A DNA stretch of 63,456 bases from Actinobacteria bacterium HGW-Actinobacteria-2 (GCA_002841335.1 PHEY01000010.1:1-63456), one strand, 5' to 3'; shown: positions 53,381 through 61,350, counted from the stretch's first letter. Numbers and translations: made by a program. Notes: generated by a model from the letters alone, not told the origin.

Positions 53381-54359
53381 GCGCCCGACGCGAGGTCATC
53401 GCCCGGTAGTCGTCCCTGCTGATCAGCAACGGGTTCGGGCCCCGGTTGGCCAGCCACTCGGTCACCGTGGCCGGCCAGACCATCGGCACCGGTTGGAACA
53501 GCTCGGTGATCATCACCGGGAGCATCCAGTCGCCGGTCTCCACCTGCTGAGCGGGCCCGACAACCAGCGCCCGTCCGGTCAGCCCGACGGAGGTGACGAA
53601 GAGGACCTCGTCGAGTTGGCCCAGCTCGGGCGGGTCGAGGTCGACGGTGAGCCCAACGGCCACCTCGCCGGCCTCGGCCAGCACCTTGCCGAGCGTCTCG
53701 GGGTCGTCCGGCCCCAGGCGGACCGCCCAGCGCGAGTTGGGGCTGACCTGCGACCGGATGGCGCGGATCACCTCGACCGCGTCCAGATCGTGCGACTGGC
53801 GCCACCGCACCAGCACGCGCCGCAGGTTGGCCCGGGTCTTGGGATCGGCACCGGACCGCTGCAGGTACCAGGTCAGCGCATCGCCGGCGTAGTCAATGAC
53901 CGCGATCGGGCGGGCCGTCCGGATCCGATCCAATGCGTCACGCAACCCGAACCCGCGGTGGATCAGGATCGCCAGCACAGCGGACGGCGCGCGGTTCACT
54001 CCCATGTGGCAGTGGACCAGGATCTTGTGATCAGGGCTGGCGGCCAGCACCTCGTCGACCCACTCGATGAGCGAAGTGAACCACTCCGCGGGGATGACCT
54101 GGCCCGCGTCATCGACGTCGTGATGCAGGTAGGTCAGCTGCGGCGCCCAGGTGTGAACCAGCACTTCGTCGCTCCATTCCGAGCGAAGGTCGACGATGTG
54201 GGTGATCCCGGCGGCGATCAGTTCGTCCAACTGACTGCGAGCCGTCGCGAAGTGCGGTGAGAGGTCACCGCCGACGGCGATGCGCTCGGTTACGAAGTCG
54301 GCGTTCGCCGCAGTCAACTCCGGCAGCGTCGCCGTCGCTGTCTGGGGATCGCCTGGCAC
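53367..54359 (-). CDS. Dual-specificity/tyrosine phosphatase-like protein with extra domain
   Basis: A protein of 330 residues from the GTG used here. The first 200 residues form a cysteine phosphatase with the active-site loop HCHMGVNR (CX5R, Cys near residue 117) and WSDEVLVHTW upstream, where a general-acid Asp may lie (HHDVDDAGQ). The last 130 residues form an unknown domain. Homology begins near TATATLPELTAAN, and GTG 54359 is the nearest upstream start; the frame is open to 54506, but those residues look non-coding. The target may be a phosphorylated protein or phosphoinositide-like lipid, not resolved. Confidence 0.8.
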   Translation of the reverse strand: MPGDPQTATATLPELTAANADFVTERIAVGGDLSPHFATARSQLDELIAAGITHIVDLRSEWSDEVLVHTWAPQLTYLHHDVDDAGQVIPAEWFTSLIEWVDEVLAASPDHKILVHCHMGVNRAPSAVLAILIHRGFGLRDALDRIRTARPIAVIDYAGDALTWYLQRSGADPKTRANLRRVLVRWRQSHDLDAVEVIRAIRSQVSPNSRWAVRLGPDDPETLGKVLAEAGEVAVGLTVDLDPPELGQLDEVLFVTSVGLTGRALVVGPAQQVETGDWMLPVMITELFQPVPMVWPATVTEWLANRGPNPLLISRDDYRAMTSRRALNRD

Positions 54360-54719
54360 CCCTCCATGATGCCCTGTCCGAGGGCCCGGTCGGGACAAGC
54401 CGGCGCAATTCTGGACGCCGGGCAGGCCCCGCGTGGCGAGCCACGCAAATCGGTTAACAACATAATGAGTTGCTGCAAATGATGCGGGTGCCGCCATTTG
54501 AATCACCCGTCACCCGCATTGGGGACACTCATCGCATTTTCAATCAGGCCATTCCGGGAACAACGCGAGTCATTGCGCCCGCTTTATCGGCCCTGCTCGC
54601 GAGTCGGCGCCGACCCCCTCGAGGCCGACGGAGAACCCTCCCCATCACCGCTCCCACCGGCTAGCCTGAGATCCGAGGACGCAACGATCGGCGTTCACCG
54701 CACACCAAGGAGCAGTGAC
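54360..54719. other. Gene-free region upstream of the phosphatase and DUF1508 genes
   Basis: About 360 bases with no supported gene. It has a locally A/T-rich patch (GGTTAACAACATAATGAG near 54452) and an inverted repeat ATGCGGGTG (54482-54490)/CACCCGCAT (54511-54519). It probably holds promoters for the two flanking divergent genes. The downstream DUF1508 gene's site AAGGAG lies at its right end. Confidence 0.5.
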
Positions 54720-54899
54720 ATGGCAGCGAAATTCGAGCTCTACAAGGACGCCAAAGGCGAGTACCGCTGGCGTTTGAAGGCATCCAACGGCCAGACCATC
54801 GCCACTGGCGGCGAGGGCTACAGCAGCGCGAGCAGCGCTAAGGCCGGCATCGATTCGGTCAAGCGCAACGCCGCGGATGCCGAGATCGAAGAGGTCTGA
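54720..54899 (+). CDS. DUF1508 (YegP-like) small protein
   Basis: A 59-residue protein, a single DUF1508 domain: KFELYKDAKGEYRWRLKASNGQTIATGGEGYSS is the conserved beta-sheet core, followed by KAGIDSVKRNA. Family members such as YegP are small beta-structured proteins of unknown function, often induced by stress. AAGGAG lies seven bases before the ATG. A strong hairpin ends the unit 17 bases after the stop. Confidence 0.92.
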   Translation: MAAKFELYKDAKGEYRWRLKASNGQTIATGGEGYSSASSAKAGIDSVKRNAADAEIEEV

Positions 54900-54916
54900 G
54901 CACCCACTCACAGCGA

Positions 54917-54945
54917 GGGCCGGGGCGTTGGTTGCGCCCCGGCCC
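54917..54945 (+). terminator. Terminator after the DUF1508 gene
   Basis: GGGCCGGGGCG (54917-54927) pairs with CGCCCCGGCCC (54935-54945) in an 11-bp G/C stem with a seven-base loop, followed by TTGACTT. This is a strong factor-independent terminator candidate. Confidence 0.75.
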
Positions 54946-55038
54946 TTGACTTGCCCCGCGCAATACCACGCCGCCGCTACGTGCTATTGCTCACTCACAC
55001 CCCCGTTGTGAGAGCGGGTTTCGCGGTATTATTCAGAT

Positions 55039-55275
55039 GTTCTTGGGGTGGTGCCGACTATGGGACCGAGTAACGTCACCGGGGGGGCGACGAGACTGGA
55101 ACCAACCAAACCAAGATCACTGGAGAGCGAGAGGCCATCGCCGGGGGGCATGGTGGCAAGCACTCAGCCGGACTCCGGCGTAACTCTCCGAGACAGTGCC
55201 GCAGGGCAGCCATGGCCTTGCTAAGACACTTTGGGCGACCAGGCGAGTTACCTCGACTGGTCGCCCATTGTCGTT
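55039..55275 (+). ncRNA. Candidate structured RNA with its own promoter and terminator
   Basis: A gap of 399 bases between the DUF1508 and NUDIX genes has no long gene but is built like an RNA gene. A promoter TTGTGA (55006-55011), 15-base spacer, TATTAT (55027-55032) predicts a start near 55039. TCTTGG (55041-55046) pairs with CCAAGA (55111-55116). CACTG+GAGAG (55118-55127) pairs with CTCTC (55184-55188) and CAGTG (55194-55198), enclosing the hairpin GCCGG-ACT-CCGGC (55167-55179). The 3' end is a 10-bp hairpin GGGCGACCAG (55233-55242)/CTGGTCGCCC (55257-55266), with an inner CGAG/CTCG stem, followed by ATTGTCGTTGTT. I could not match it to tmRNA, RNase P RNA, SRP RNA or common riboswitches. 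Confidence 0.6.
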
Positions 55276-55298
55276 GTTGCTGGGCCTAGGCTCCTGCT

Positions 55299-55775
55299 GT
55301 GGCCACTCCAGACTTCATTCGCGAACTGCGCAGCTTGATCGGCACTCGGCCCTTGTGGCTGACCGGCGCCACCGCGGTGGTGACACGCGAGTCGGACGAC
55401 GGCACCGAGATCCTCCTGGTTCGACGCTCCGACAATGGCGAATGGTCCCCGGTCTCGGGCATCGTCGACCCGGGTGAACACCCGGCAGTGACGGCGGTGC
55501 GCGAAGTCAGCGAGGAGGCCGGCGTCACCGCCAAGGTGGAACAGCTGGTGTGGGTGACCGTGACCGACATGATCACCTATGCCAATGGCGACCAAACCCG
55601 CTATCTCGACCACATCTTTCGCTGCCGTTGGACCGGCGGGGAGCCGCACCCTGCCGACGGCGAGGCCACCGAAGCCGCATTCTTCGGACTCGATCGCCTC
55701 CCCCCGCTGCGCGCCGACTACGCCGAACGCGTGCAGGCGGCGCTCACCCCGGCCGCAACGACCCGGCTGGACTGA
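55299..55775 (+). CDS. NUDIX hydrolase
   Basis: A 158-residue NUDIX enzyme with the complete box at residues 54-76: Gly54, then Glu60, Arg68-Glu69 and Glu72-Glu73 in REVSEEAG, matching GX5EX7REUXEEXGU. It hydrolyses a nucleoside diphosphate linked to another group; substrate unknown. GTG 55299 lies six bases after TAGGCT (55287-55292), a leaderless start. The promoter is immediately downstream of the candidate RNA's terminator, so the gene appears independent of that RNA. Confidence 0.93.
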   Translation: MATPDFIRELRSLIGTRPLWLTGATAVVTRESDDGTEILLVRRSDNGEWSPVSGIVDPGEHPAVTAVREVSEEAGVTAKVEQLVWVTVTDMITYANGDQTRYLDHIFRCRWTGGEPHPADGEATEAAFFGLDRLPPLRADYAERVQAALTPAATTRLD

Positions 55776-55909
55776 CCTAGACACACCCCTCGACGGCCCC
55801 GAAATCAATGGACCACTATCCCCCAAATGGGTGACTAAACCCGTCTTTGGCGAATGTTGTTCCGCATAGGGATTTCCTCACGAAACCGCCCCGGCCATCT
55901 TCCCGAGGT

Positions 55910-55933
55910 CTAGCATCGAACTACTGATGCTAG
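55910..55933 (+). promoter_or_regulatory. Hairpin beside the ribosome binding site of the deaminase-like gene
   Basis: CTAGCATC (55910-55917) and GATGCTAG (55926-55933) are perfect half-sites around eight bases. The right arm runs straight into the ribosome binding site AGGAGGGGG. It could be an operator or a translation-controlling hairpin. Confidence 0.55.
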
Positions 55934-55942
55934 GAGGGGGAC

Positions 55943-56905
55943 ATGCGGTCATACGCCGAATTGCATGTACACATCGAGGGCGCACTGGAGCCAGCGTTGG
56001 CTTTTGCTCTCGCCAAAAAGAACAACGTTGAGCTTCCGTTCGCCAACCCAGACGAGCTCACCAAGAAGCTCAGCTTCACCCAGCTCCAGGACTACCTGGA
56101 TCTCTACTACGCCAACATGGCGGTGCTGAAGACCGAAGAGGACTTCGCCCAACTGACCAACGCCTACTTGGCCAAGGCCAAGGCATGCGGGATCACCCGG
56201 GCCGAAGTCTCCTGCGATCTCGCCGCCCATCTTGCCCGCGGAGTTCCTGCCGAGGTGGTTCTCGGCGGTATCTCCGGTGCCCTGGCCAGGTCCGAGAAGG
56301 ACTACGGGATCAGCACCGGACTCATCCTCAACTTCGGTCAGCACCTGACCAGCGAAGAGGCCGAGGCCGCCTATGACCAGGCGATGGCCACCGGCACCGA
56401 GCTGATCGCCGTGGGCGTCTGCCTCACCAAGGCCGAAGCCTCAGCGGCACCGTTCACCGGGCTGTTCGGTAAGGCTCGCAGTGCCGGTCTGCACACCGTG
56501 GCGCATGTCGGCGGCGAAGCCGGCGTCGATACGGTCTGGGACTGCCTGCACGCCCTGAAGGTCGGACGAATCGGCTCCTGCGGGGTCGAAGATCGCGACC
56601 TGATGTACTACCTGGCCGACTACAGCATTCCGCTGACCTACTGCCCGTTGGCCAATGCCGCCATTCATCCCGACACGCACTCGGTGCACCCGCTGCCCCT
56701 GCTGTTGGAAGAAGGCGTGGTGGTCACCATCAACTCCGAGTCGCCCGCCTACTTCGGCGGCTACCTGGACGCGAACCTGGCCGCGGTCACTGCGGACTTC
56801 AACCTGACCGAGGACCAACTCGATCAGCTGGCCCGCAATAGCTTCGCCGGCGCATTCCTCGCCGAGAGCAAGAAGGCTCAACTGTCCGGCCTGGTGCCGG
56901 CCTGA
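55943..56905 (+). CDS. Adenine/adenosine deaminase-like protein with altered active site
   Basis: A 320-residue barrel protein clearly related to adenine deaminase: ELHVHIEGALEP at 6-17 keeps the HxH zinc motif (His8, His10), and PAYFGGYLDANLA at 268-280 matches the family. However, several catalytic motifs differ. HAGEEG reads HVGGEAG (188-194), RIDHG reads RIGSCG (209-214) so the catalytic histidine is lost, and NSDDPAYF reads NSESPAYF (264-271) so the zinc-binding aspartate is gone. It may have another reaction, bind a nucleobase, or be an inactive regulator. AGGAGGGGG stands before the ATG, with a perfect hairpin just upstream. Confidence 0.85.
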   Translation: MRSYAELHVHIEGALEPALAFALAKKNNVELPFANPDELTKKLSFTQLQDYLDLYYANMAVLKTEEDFAQLTNAYLAKAKACGITRAEVSCDLAAHLARGVPAEVVLGGISGALARSEKDYGISTGLILNFGQHLTSEEAEAAYDQAMATGTELIAVGVCLTKAEASAAPFTGLFGKARSAGLHTVAHVGGEAGVDTVWDCLHALKVGRIGSCGVEDRDLMYYLADYSIPLTYCPLANAAIHPDTHSVHPLPLLLEEGVVVTINSESPAYFGGYLDANLAAVTADFNLTEDQLDQLARNSFAGAFLAESKKAQLSGLVPA

Positions 56906-56914
56906 GTAGACGTC

Positions 56915-56948
56915 GAATCGCCCGCGGTTGACCGCCCGCGGGCGGTTC
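56915..56948 (+). terminator. Terminator-like hairpin after the deaminase-like gene
   Basis: CGCCCGCGG (56919-56927) pairs with CCGCGGGCG (56936-56944), and flanking GAA/TTC extends the stem. It begins 10 bases after the stop. There is no clear T-run. Confidence 0.6.
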
Positions 56949-57057
56949 GGCATGCCCGTCAGCGTCCGCCCGAACTCTGGTACGCGGTGGTGCCTGCGAG
57001 GGTGGGATTTGCCGGTTTCGCCGCGGCCCCCAACCGCCGAGGAGCACAATCGGATCC

Positions 57058-57585
57058 ATGGCGCGTTTCACTGGAAGTTCCCACTTCGAGTGCTCGGTGT
57101 GCCATCGCAGGCACGAGAATGTGGCCAAGCTCCTCGGCCCCCGCGCGCCGGACGACTGGGCTCTGGCCGGCCCCGGCGAACGCCTCGAAGCCGAGCTCAC
57201 CCCCGACATCTGCATCCTGCCGATCAACGGAATCACCCGGCACTTCATCCGCGGACACCTGCAGCTCCCGGTCGACGAGCGCGAGTTCGGCCCGTTCGTC
57301 TGGTCGGTGTGGGTCGAGCTCGACGAGCGGGCGATGACAGAGGTCGCGCGCGTCTGGGACGACCCGAACCGGGCAGCAGTTCCACCACTTCACGGGCGCC
57401 TGGCCAATGAACTGCCCTACGAACAACCCACCCGGGGCTTGCCAGTGACCGTCCACACCCGCGATCTTGGTCAGGTGCCATTAGTGATGCTCTCGCCAGG
57501 AACCCACCACTCCATCGCCGATGAACAGCGTGAAGGGATCGCCGTTCATCGCGCCGCCGAGTTGGCTGGGCGGGTGGAGCGCTAG
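57058..57585 (+). CDS. DUF2199 protein
   Basis: A 175-residue protein matching DUF2199: ECSVCHRRHE with Cys12 and Cys15 near the N-terminus, APDDWALAGPGER, ELTPDICILPING and FIRGHLQLPV. The first cysteines may hold a metal. The family function is unknown. It overlaps the next start by one base (TAGTG), so it is cotranscribed and probably coupled with the DinB-type gene. Confidence 0.88.
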   Translation: MARFTGSSHFECSVCHRRHENVAKLLGPRAPDDWALAGPGERLEAELTPDICILPINGITRHFIRGHLQLPVDEREFGPFVWSVWVELDERAMTEVARVWDDPNRAAVPPLHGRLANELPYEQPTRGLPVTVHTRDLGQVPLVMLSPGTHHSIADEQREGIAVHRAAELAGRVER

Positions 57586-58280
57586 TGAGCGACTTCTTCC
57601 AGCTCTTCCAGCCAGGGTTGCGACACCAGAACGAACAGCGCGACTTGGACAAGATCCTGGTCGTCGAGGAGGATGCCGGCGGCTCGGGTCCCAAGCCGCT
57701 CGACCTTGATTCCGGCACGGTCACCCTGCGGCATCCGGCCACCGGCGCGGCCAGTGACCCGGAGGTCCCCGCACCCGATGACAAGGACTGGACCTGGGTG
57801 CTGGAGCGACCCTGCCCCGAATGCGGCTACGACGCCAGCACCATCGAGGTCACCGCACTGCCCGCACTGGTCGCCGAGGCCGCCGCACCGTGGGCCACGG
57901 TGTTGGCCCGCCCCGATGTGCGCGTCCGGCCGGCAGCGACGGTGTGGTCGCCGCTGGAGTACGCCTGCCACGTCCGCGATGTGCTGCTGATCTTCGCTGA
58001 GCGGGCCGTGCTAATCCGCACCACCGACGATCCGGTCTTCGCCAACTGGGATCAAGACGCCACTGCCCTGGCGGAGCGGTACTGGGAGGCGGATCCGGAC
58101 GAGGTGGCCGACCAGCTCGCGACCGCCGCCACTGTCAACGCGGCTGCCTGGGCGTCAGCCGCGGACGCTGATTGGCAACGTCCCGGACGGCGCAGCAACG
58201 GCTCGACGTTCACCCTCGACACTCTGGGTCGCTACTTCCTGCACGACCTGCGCCACCACCTGCGCGACGTCGGCGCCTGA
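57585..58280 (+). CDS. DUF6191-like plus DinB-family protein (fusion)
   Basis: A protein of 231 residues in two parts. Residues 1-52 (MSDFFQLFQPGLRHQNEQ, then LDKILVVEEDAGGSGPKPLDLDSG) resemble DUF6191, a small actinobacterial protein normally about 60-70 residues on its own. From about 65 (DKDWTWVLERPCPECGYDAS) it is a DinB/mycothiol-dependent-type four-helix protein with PLEYACHVRDVLLIF and a late HDLRHHLRDV that could bind a metal. DinB proteins of this group usually start at the WTWVLERP segment, so the N-terminal part is an added domain. GTG 57585 overlaps the DUF2199 stop. The reaction is unknown. Confidence 0.75.
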   Translation: MSDFFQLFQPGLRHQNEQRDLDKILVVEEDAGGSGPKPLDLDSGTVTLRHPATGAASDPEVPAPDDKDWTWVLERPCPECGYDASTIEVTALPALVAEAAAPWATVLARPDVRVRPAATVWSPLEYACHVRDVLLIFAERAVLIRTTDDPVFANWDQDATALAERYWEADPDEVADQLATAATVNAAAWASAADADWQRPGRRSNGSTFTLDTLGRYFLHDLRHHLRDVGA

Positions 58281-58334
58281 GTCGTCAACTCCGGGTCGTC
58301 AGCTCCGGGTCGTCAGTTCCGGGTCGTCAGTTCC
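58281..58334. repeat. Tandem 14-bp repeat across the patatin stop codon
   Basis: Units of GTCGTCARYTCCGG repeat almost four times (58281, 58295, 58309, 58323 partial). The array starts at the DinB gene stop and runs into the end of the patatin gene, so the patatin stop codon is itself part of a unit and recurs in the following units. Confidence 0.85.
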
Positions 58335-59302
58335 TTCAGCTCGGCCGGTGCCGGCGCGGGGACCGGATCGAACGCGTCCAGGGCCTCCTCGGTCAACCGA
58401 CGCCCGAGTTCGATCATCTCCTCCGCGCGGTGGAACTCCATCGCCTTGGCCGCATCGCCTGGCACCGTCACCAAGACGTCCGGGGTCAGCGCAGCGAGAC
58501 GGAACCGGGTGATCATCGCCGCCATCGCGTCCAGGCTCAACATGCTCACGTCGGCGATCCCGAGTCCGGCCGGCGGCGGCTCCCACGCCGGCCCTTGCGG
58601 TTCGGCGTCCTCGCTCTTGCCGAAGCGGGCCACGATCGAGGCGATCAAGTCGTTGCTCCACAACTCGCTGGCACCCTTGAGGAAGTGGTCCATCCATTCC
58701 GCCGACGGTCGAGCCGCCGAGGACTCCTTGGTCGGTGACAGCACGGTGGTGTGGTCCTTGGGGCCGGACAGGCTGATCGCCATCGTGAAGTCGGCATCGC
58801 TGCCGATCACCGGCTCCATCGGGACGGGGTTCAGCACCCCGCCGTCGACCAACAGGCGTCCGTTGACCATGATCGGGGTGATCAGCGCCGGGATGCCCAC
58901 CGATGCCCGGATCGCGACCGACAGCGGGCCGGAGGTGAACCACACCTCGCGGCGGGCACCCAGGTCGGTGGCCACCGCCGTGTAGGGGATCGGCAGGTCT
59001 TCGATCTGCACCCCGCCGAGCATCTCGTCGACGCGACCGAGCACCCGATCGAGCTTCAGCAGACCCGGTCCGTTGATCACCGGATCGATCAGCCGCCGAA
59101 CGTCGCGCGCGGTCAGCCCGACGACCCAGTCGGTGTACTCCTGCAAGGTGCCGGTGGCGTGCAGACCGGCCACCAACGCGCCCATCGAACTGCCAGCGAT
59201 CGTGGTCACTTCGTATCCACGTTCGGCCAAGACCTGCAATGCCCCGATGTGGGCATACCCTCGGGCTCCACCCGACCCCAGTACCAGTGCGACTCTCTTC
59301 AC
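58313..59302 (-). CDS. Patatin-like phospholipase
   Basis: A 329-residue patatin-domain lipase. The oxyanion loop is GSGGARG at 9-15 and the nucleophile Ser39 is in GSSMG (37-41). The catalytic Asp is in VDGGVLNPVP near 152. It lacks a signal peptide, so it acts on lipids inside the cell or at the membrane. The C-terminal 90 residues extend beyond the core. Its last codons and stop lie inside a 14-bp tandem repeat that could vary the C-terminal length. It is convergent with the DinB-type gene. Confidence 0.92.
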   Translation of the reverse strand: MKRVALVLGSGGARGYAHIGALQVLAERGYEVTTIAGSSMGALVAGLHATGTLQEYTDWVVGLTARDVRRLIDPVINGPGLLKLDRVLGRVDEMLGGVQIEDLPIPYTAVATDLGARREVWFTSGPLSVAIRASVGIPALITPIMVNGRLLVDGGVLNPVPMEPVIGSDADFTMAISLSGPKDHTTVLSPTKESSAARPSAEWMDHFLKGASELWSNDLIASIVARFGKSEDAEPQGPAWEPPPAGLGIADVSMLSLDAMAAMITRFRLAALTPDVLVTVPGDAAKAMEFHRAEEMIELGRRLTEEALDAFDPVPAPAPAELKELTTRN

Positions 59303-59349
59303 GCCTCAATACTGCCTCGCCACCAAGGCCGACGGGTATCGTGGCGCGC

Positions 59350-60270
59350 ATGAGTCAGCCACCGGTGGCCGCCGCCTGCTACCGCCACCCGGATCGCCCC
59401 ACCTACATCGCCTGCCAACGCTGCGGACGTCCGATCTGCGGGGATTGCATGATCAGCGCAGCCGTCGGCTTCCAGTGCCCCGACTGTGTCCGGCAGGGCG
59501 CTCGGGAGACGCGGCAGAACCAGTTGCCCTTCGGCGGCCTCCAGGTGGCCAACAGTGCACTCACCTCGATCGTCCTGATCGCGTTGAACGTCGCGGTCTG
59601 GGTGGTCATCATGCTCACCGGCGGGCAGGGCAGCCGCTGGGTCCAGTGGCTCGCCTTGTCCGGGCACGGCTACTGCGGATCGCTCAGCGACCCCAGCTCC
59701 TACTACCCCCAGGCCGGGGCTGCGGCCTGCGCTCGGCTCACCGACGGCACCTGGCTGCCCGGCGCGCTGGACGGCGCCTGGTGGCAGGTTCTCACCAGCG
59801 GCTTCACCCACGTCCAACCGATGCACATCGGACTGAACATGTTGGCCCTGTGGTTCCTGGGCCCCCCGCTGGAGCGCATCCTCGGCCGCGGCAGGTTCCT
59901 GGCGCTGTACCTGTTGTCGCTGTTGGCCGGGTCGGCCGCGGTGCTGTGGCTGCTGCCCACGGCCCAATCCACGCTGGGTGCGTCCGGTGCGGTCTTCGGG
60001 CTGCTCGGCGCCTTGCTGGTGCTCACCGTCAAGACCAAGGGTGACCTGAACAACGTCCTGATCTGGCTGGGGATCAACCTGGTCGCGACCTTCCTGGTTC
60101 CCGGCATCTCCTGGCAGGCCCACGTCGGCGGACTGATCGGTGGCCTGATCGCCTCGGCGATCATCATGTTCGCCCCCCGCCAGAATCGGACGGCCCACCA
60201 AGTGGCCGGCCTGGCCGCGCTCGGGTTGGCCATCGCGGGGCTCCTGGTCGGGCGCCTGTTCGTCAGCTGA
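59350..60270 (+). CDS. Rhomboid intramembrane serine protease with zinc finger
   Basis: A protein of 306 residues. The first 50 residues form a B-box-like zinc region with Cys10, His13, Cys22, Cys25, Cys30, Cys33, Cys43 and Cys46. The membrane domain has about seven helices, with the catalytic Ser in GASGAVFG (near 213) and His in HVGGLIGG (near 258). It cleaves membrane proteins within the bilayer. ATG 59350 lies seven bases after TATCGT, a leaderless start. Its stop codon shares the palindrome TCAGCTGA with the stop of the convergent TerC gene. Confidence 0.93.
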   Translation: MSQPPVAAACYRHPDRPTYIACQRCGRPICGDCMISAAVGFQCPDCVRQGARETRQNQLPFGGLQVANSALTSIVLIALNVAVWVVIMLTGGQGSRWVQWLALSGHGYCGSLSDPSSYYPQAGAAACARLTDGTWLPGALDGAWWQVLTSGFTHVQPMHIGLNMLALWFLGPPLERILGRGRFLALYLLSLLAGSAAVLWLLPTAQSTLGASGAVFGLLGALLVLTVKTKGDLNNVLIWLGINLVATFLVPGISWQAHVGGLIGGLIASAIIMFAPRQNRTAHQVAGLAALGLAIAGLLVGRLFVS

Positions 60271-61231
60271 CCGGTTGTCGCCGGGTGGCGATCAGGCTGG
60301 TGGTGATCACCACCGCAAGGATGGCCACGATCACTCCCAGCGAGGCCAACGTCGGCACCGTCGGCACCCACGCCCAGATACCGTGCGCCCAGTGGAGCAC
60401 CAGCTTCACCCCGATGAAGGCCAGGATCGCAGCCAGTCCGTAGCCCAGGTGCACCAGGGCGCCCAGTGCTCCGGCCAGGACGAAGTACAGCGCGCGCAGG
60501 CCGAGCAGTGCGAACGCATTGGTGGCGAAGACCAGGAAGGGATCGCCGGTGATGCCGTAGACCGCCGGCACCGAGTCGACCGCGAACACCACGTCCGTGC
60601 CCAGGATGGCCACCGTGGCCAGGGCCAGCGGGGTGATCGCGCGACGTCCGTCGGCGACCACGCTCATTCGGCTGCCGTGATAGCCGTCGGTCACCGGGAA
60701 GAACCGGCGCACCAGCTTCACCAGCCGCAACTGAGCGGGATCGATGGCGTGGTCGCCGGGGGTGGCGGCGTCCCGATAGACCTTCACCGCCGTGGCCAGC
60801 AGGATCGCGCCGAAAAGCAGAAACGTCCAGGAGAAGTTCGCCAGCATCGCCGCACCCAGGGCGATGAAGACCCCGCGCAGGACGAGCGCGCCGGCCACGC
60901 CGATCAGCAGGACGCGCTGCTGCAACTCCTTGGGCACCGCGAAGGCGCTCAGCAGCAGCATGAACACGAACAGGTTGTCGACGCTCAGTGACTTCTCCAC
61001 CAGGTAGCCGGCGTAATACTCCAGCCCGATCTGGGATCCGTAGGTGAGCCACACCCAGGCGCCGAAGGCCACCGGGAGCGCAATGTAGAAGGTCGACCAG
61101 CCGATGGCCTCCTTCATCGAGACCTCGTGCGGCTTGCGGGTGATGATGAAGTCGAGCATGAACAAGACGAGCACCGCCGCCAGGGTGATACCCCACAGCA
61201 GCGGCGTACCGATTCCCAGTTGACCGGTCAT
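60263..61231 (-). CDS. TerC-family integral membrane metal exporter
   Basis: A 322-residue protein with about nine helices. The family motifs are SLSVDNLFVFMLLLSAFAVP near residue 82 and VVFAVDSVPAVYGIT near 212. Asp residues in these motifs are the likely metal ligands. TerC/Alx proteins export Mn2+ in several bacteria. The 5' leader carries a yybP-ykoY-type riboswitch, which fits manganese control. The old 'tellurium resistance' name should not be read as its main role. The stop overlaps that of the convergent rhomboid gene. Confidence 0.92.
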   Translation of the reverse strand: MTGQLGIGTPLLWGITLAAVLVLFMLDFIITRKPHEVSMKEAIGWSTFYIALPVAFGAWVWLTYGSQIGLEYYAGYLVEKSLSVDNLFVFMLLLSAFAVPKELQQRVLLIGVAGALVLRGVFIALGAAMLANFSWTFLLFGAILLATAVKVYRDAATPGDHAIDPAQLRLVKLVRRFFPVTDGYHGSRMSVVADGRRAITPLALATVAILGTDVVFAVDSVPAVYGITGDPFLVFATNAFALLGLRALYFVLAGALGALVHLGYGLAAILAFIGVKLVLHWAHGIWAWVPTVPTLASLGVIVAILAVVITTSLIATRRQPVS

Positions 61232-61254
61232 TGGATGGGTCCTCTCACAGTGAA

Positions 61255-61350
61255 TGCTGTGAGGTCTCCTTCACCGCTCGGCGGTGCGTTCGCGAGAACC
61301 AGGTGGCTCGTATTGACCGCGAACAGCTTGGGAAGTACTCCCCTCAGCAC
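61255..61350 (-). ncRNA. yybP-ykoY-type manganese riboswitch
   Basis: On the minus strand the leader of the TerC gene holds GGGGAGTAC (61335-61343), then GGTCAATACG and then AAGGAGACC (near 61263), the conserved loops of the yybP-ykoY aptamer, which docks two stems around Mn2+. A -10-like TAGGCT lies about 30 bases upstream. Downstream, CTCACAG/CTGTGAG forms a hairpin whose right arm merges with GAGAGG before the ATG, so translation control is likely. Confidence 0.8.
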
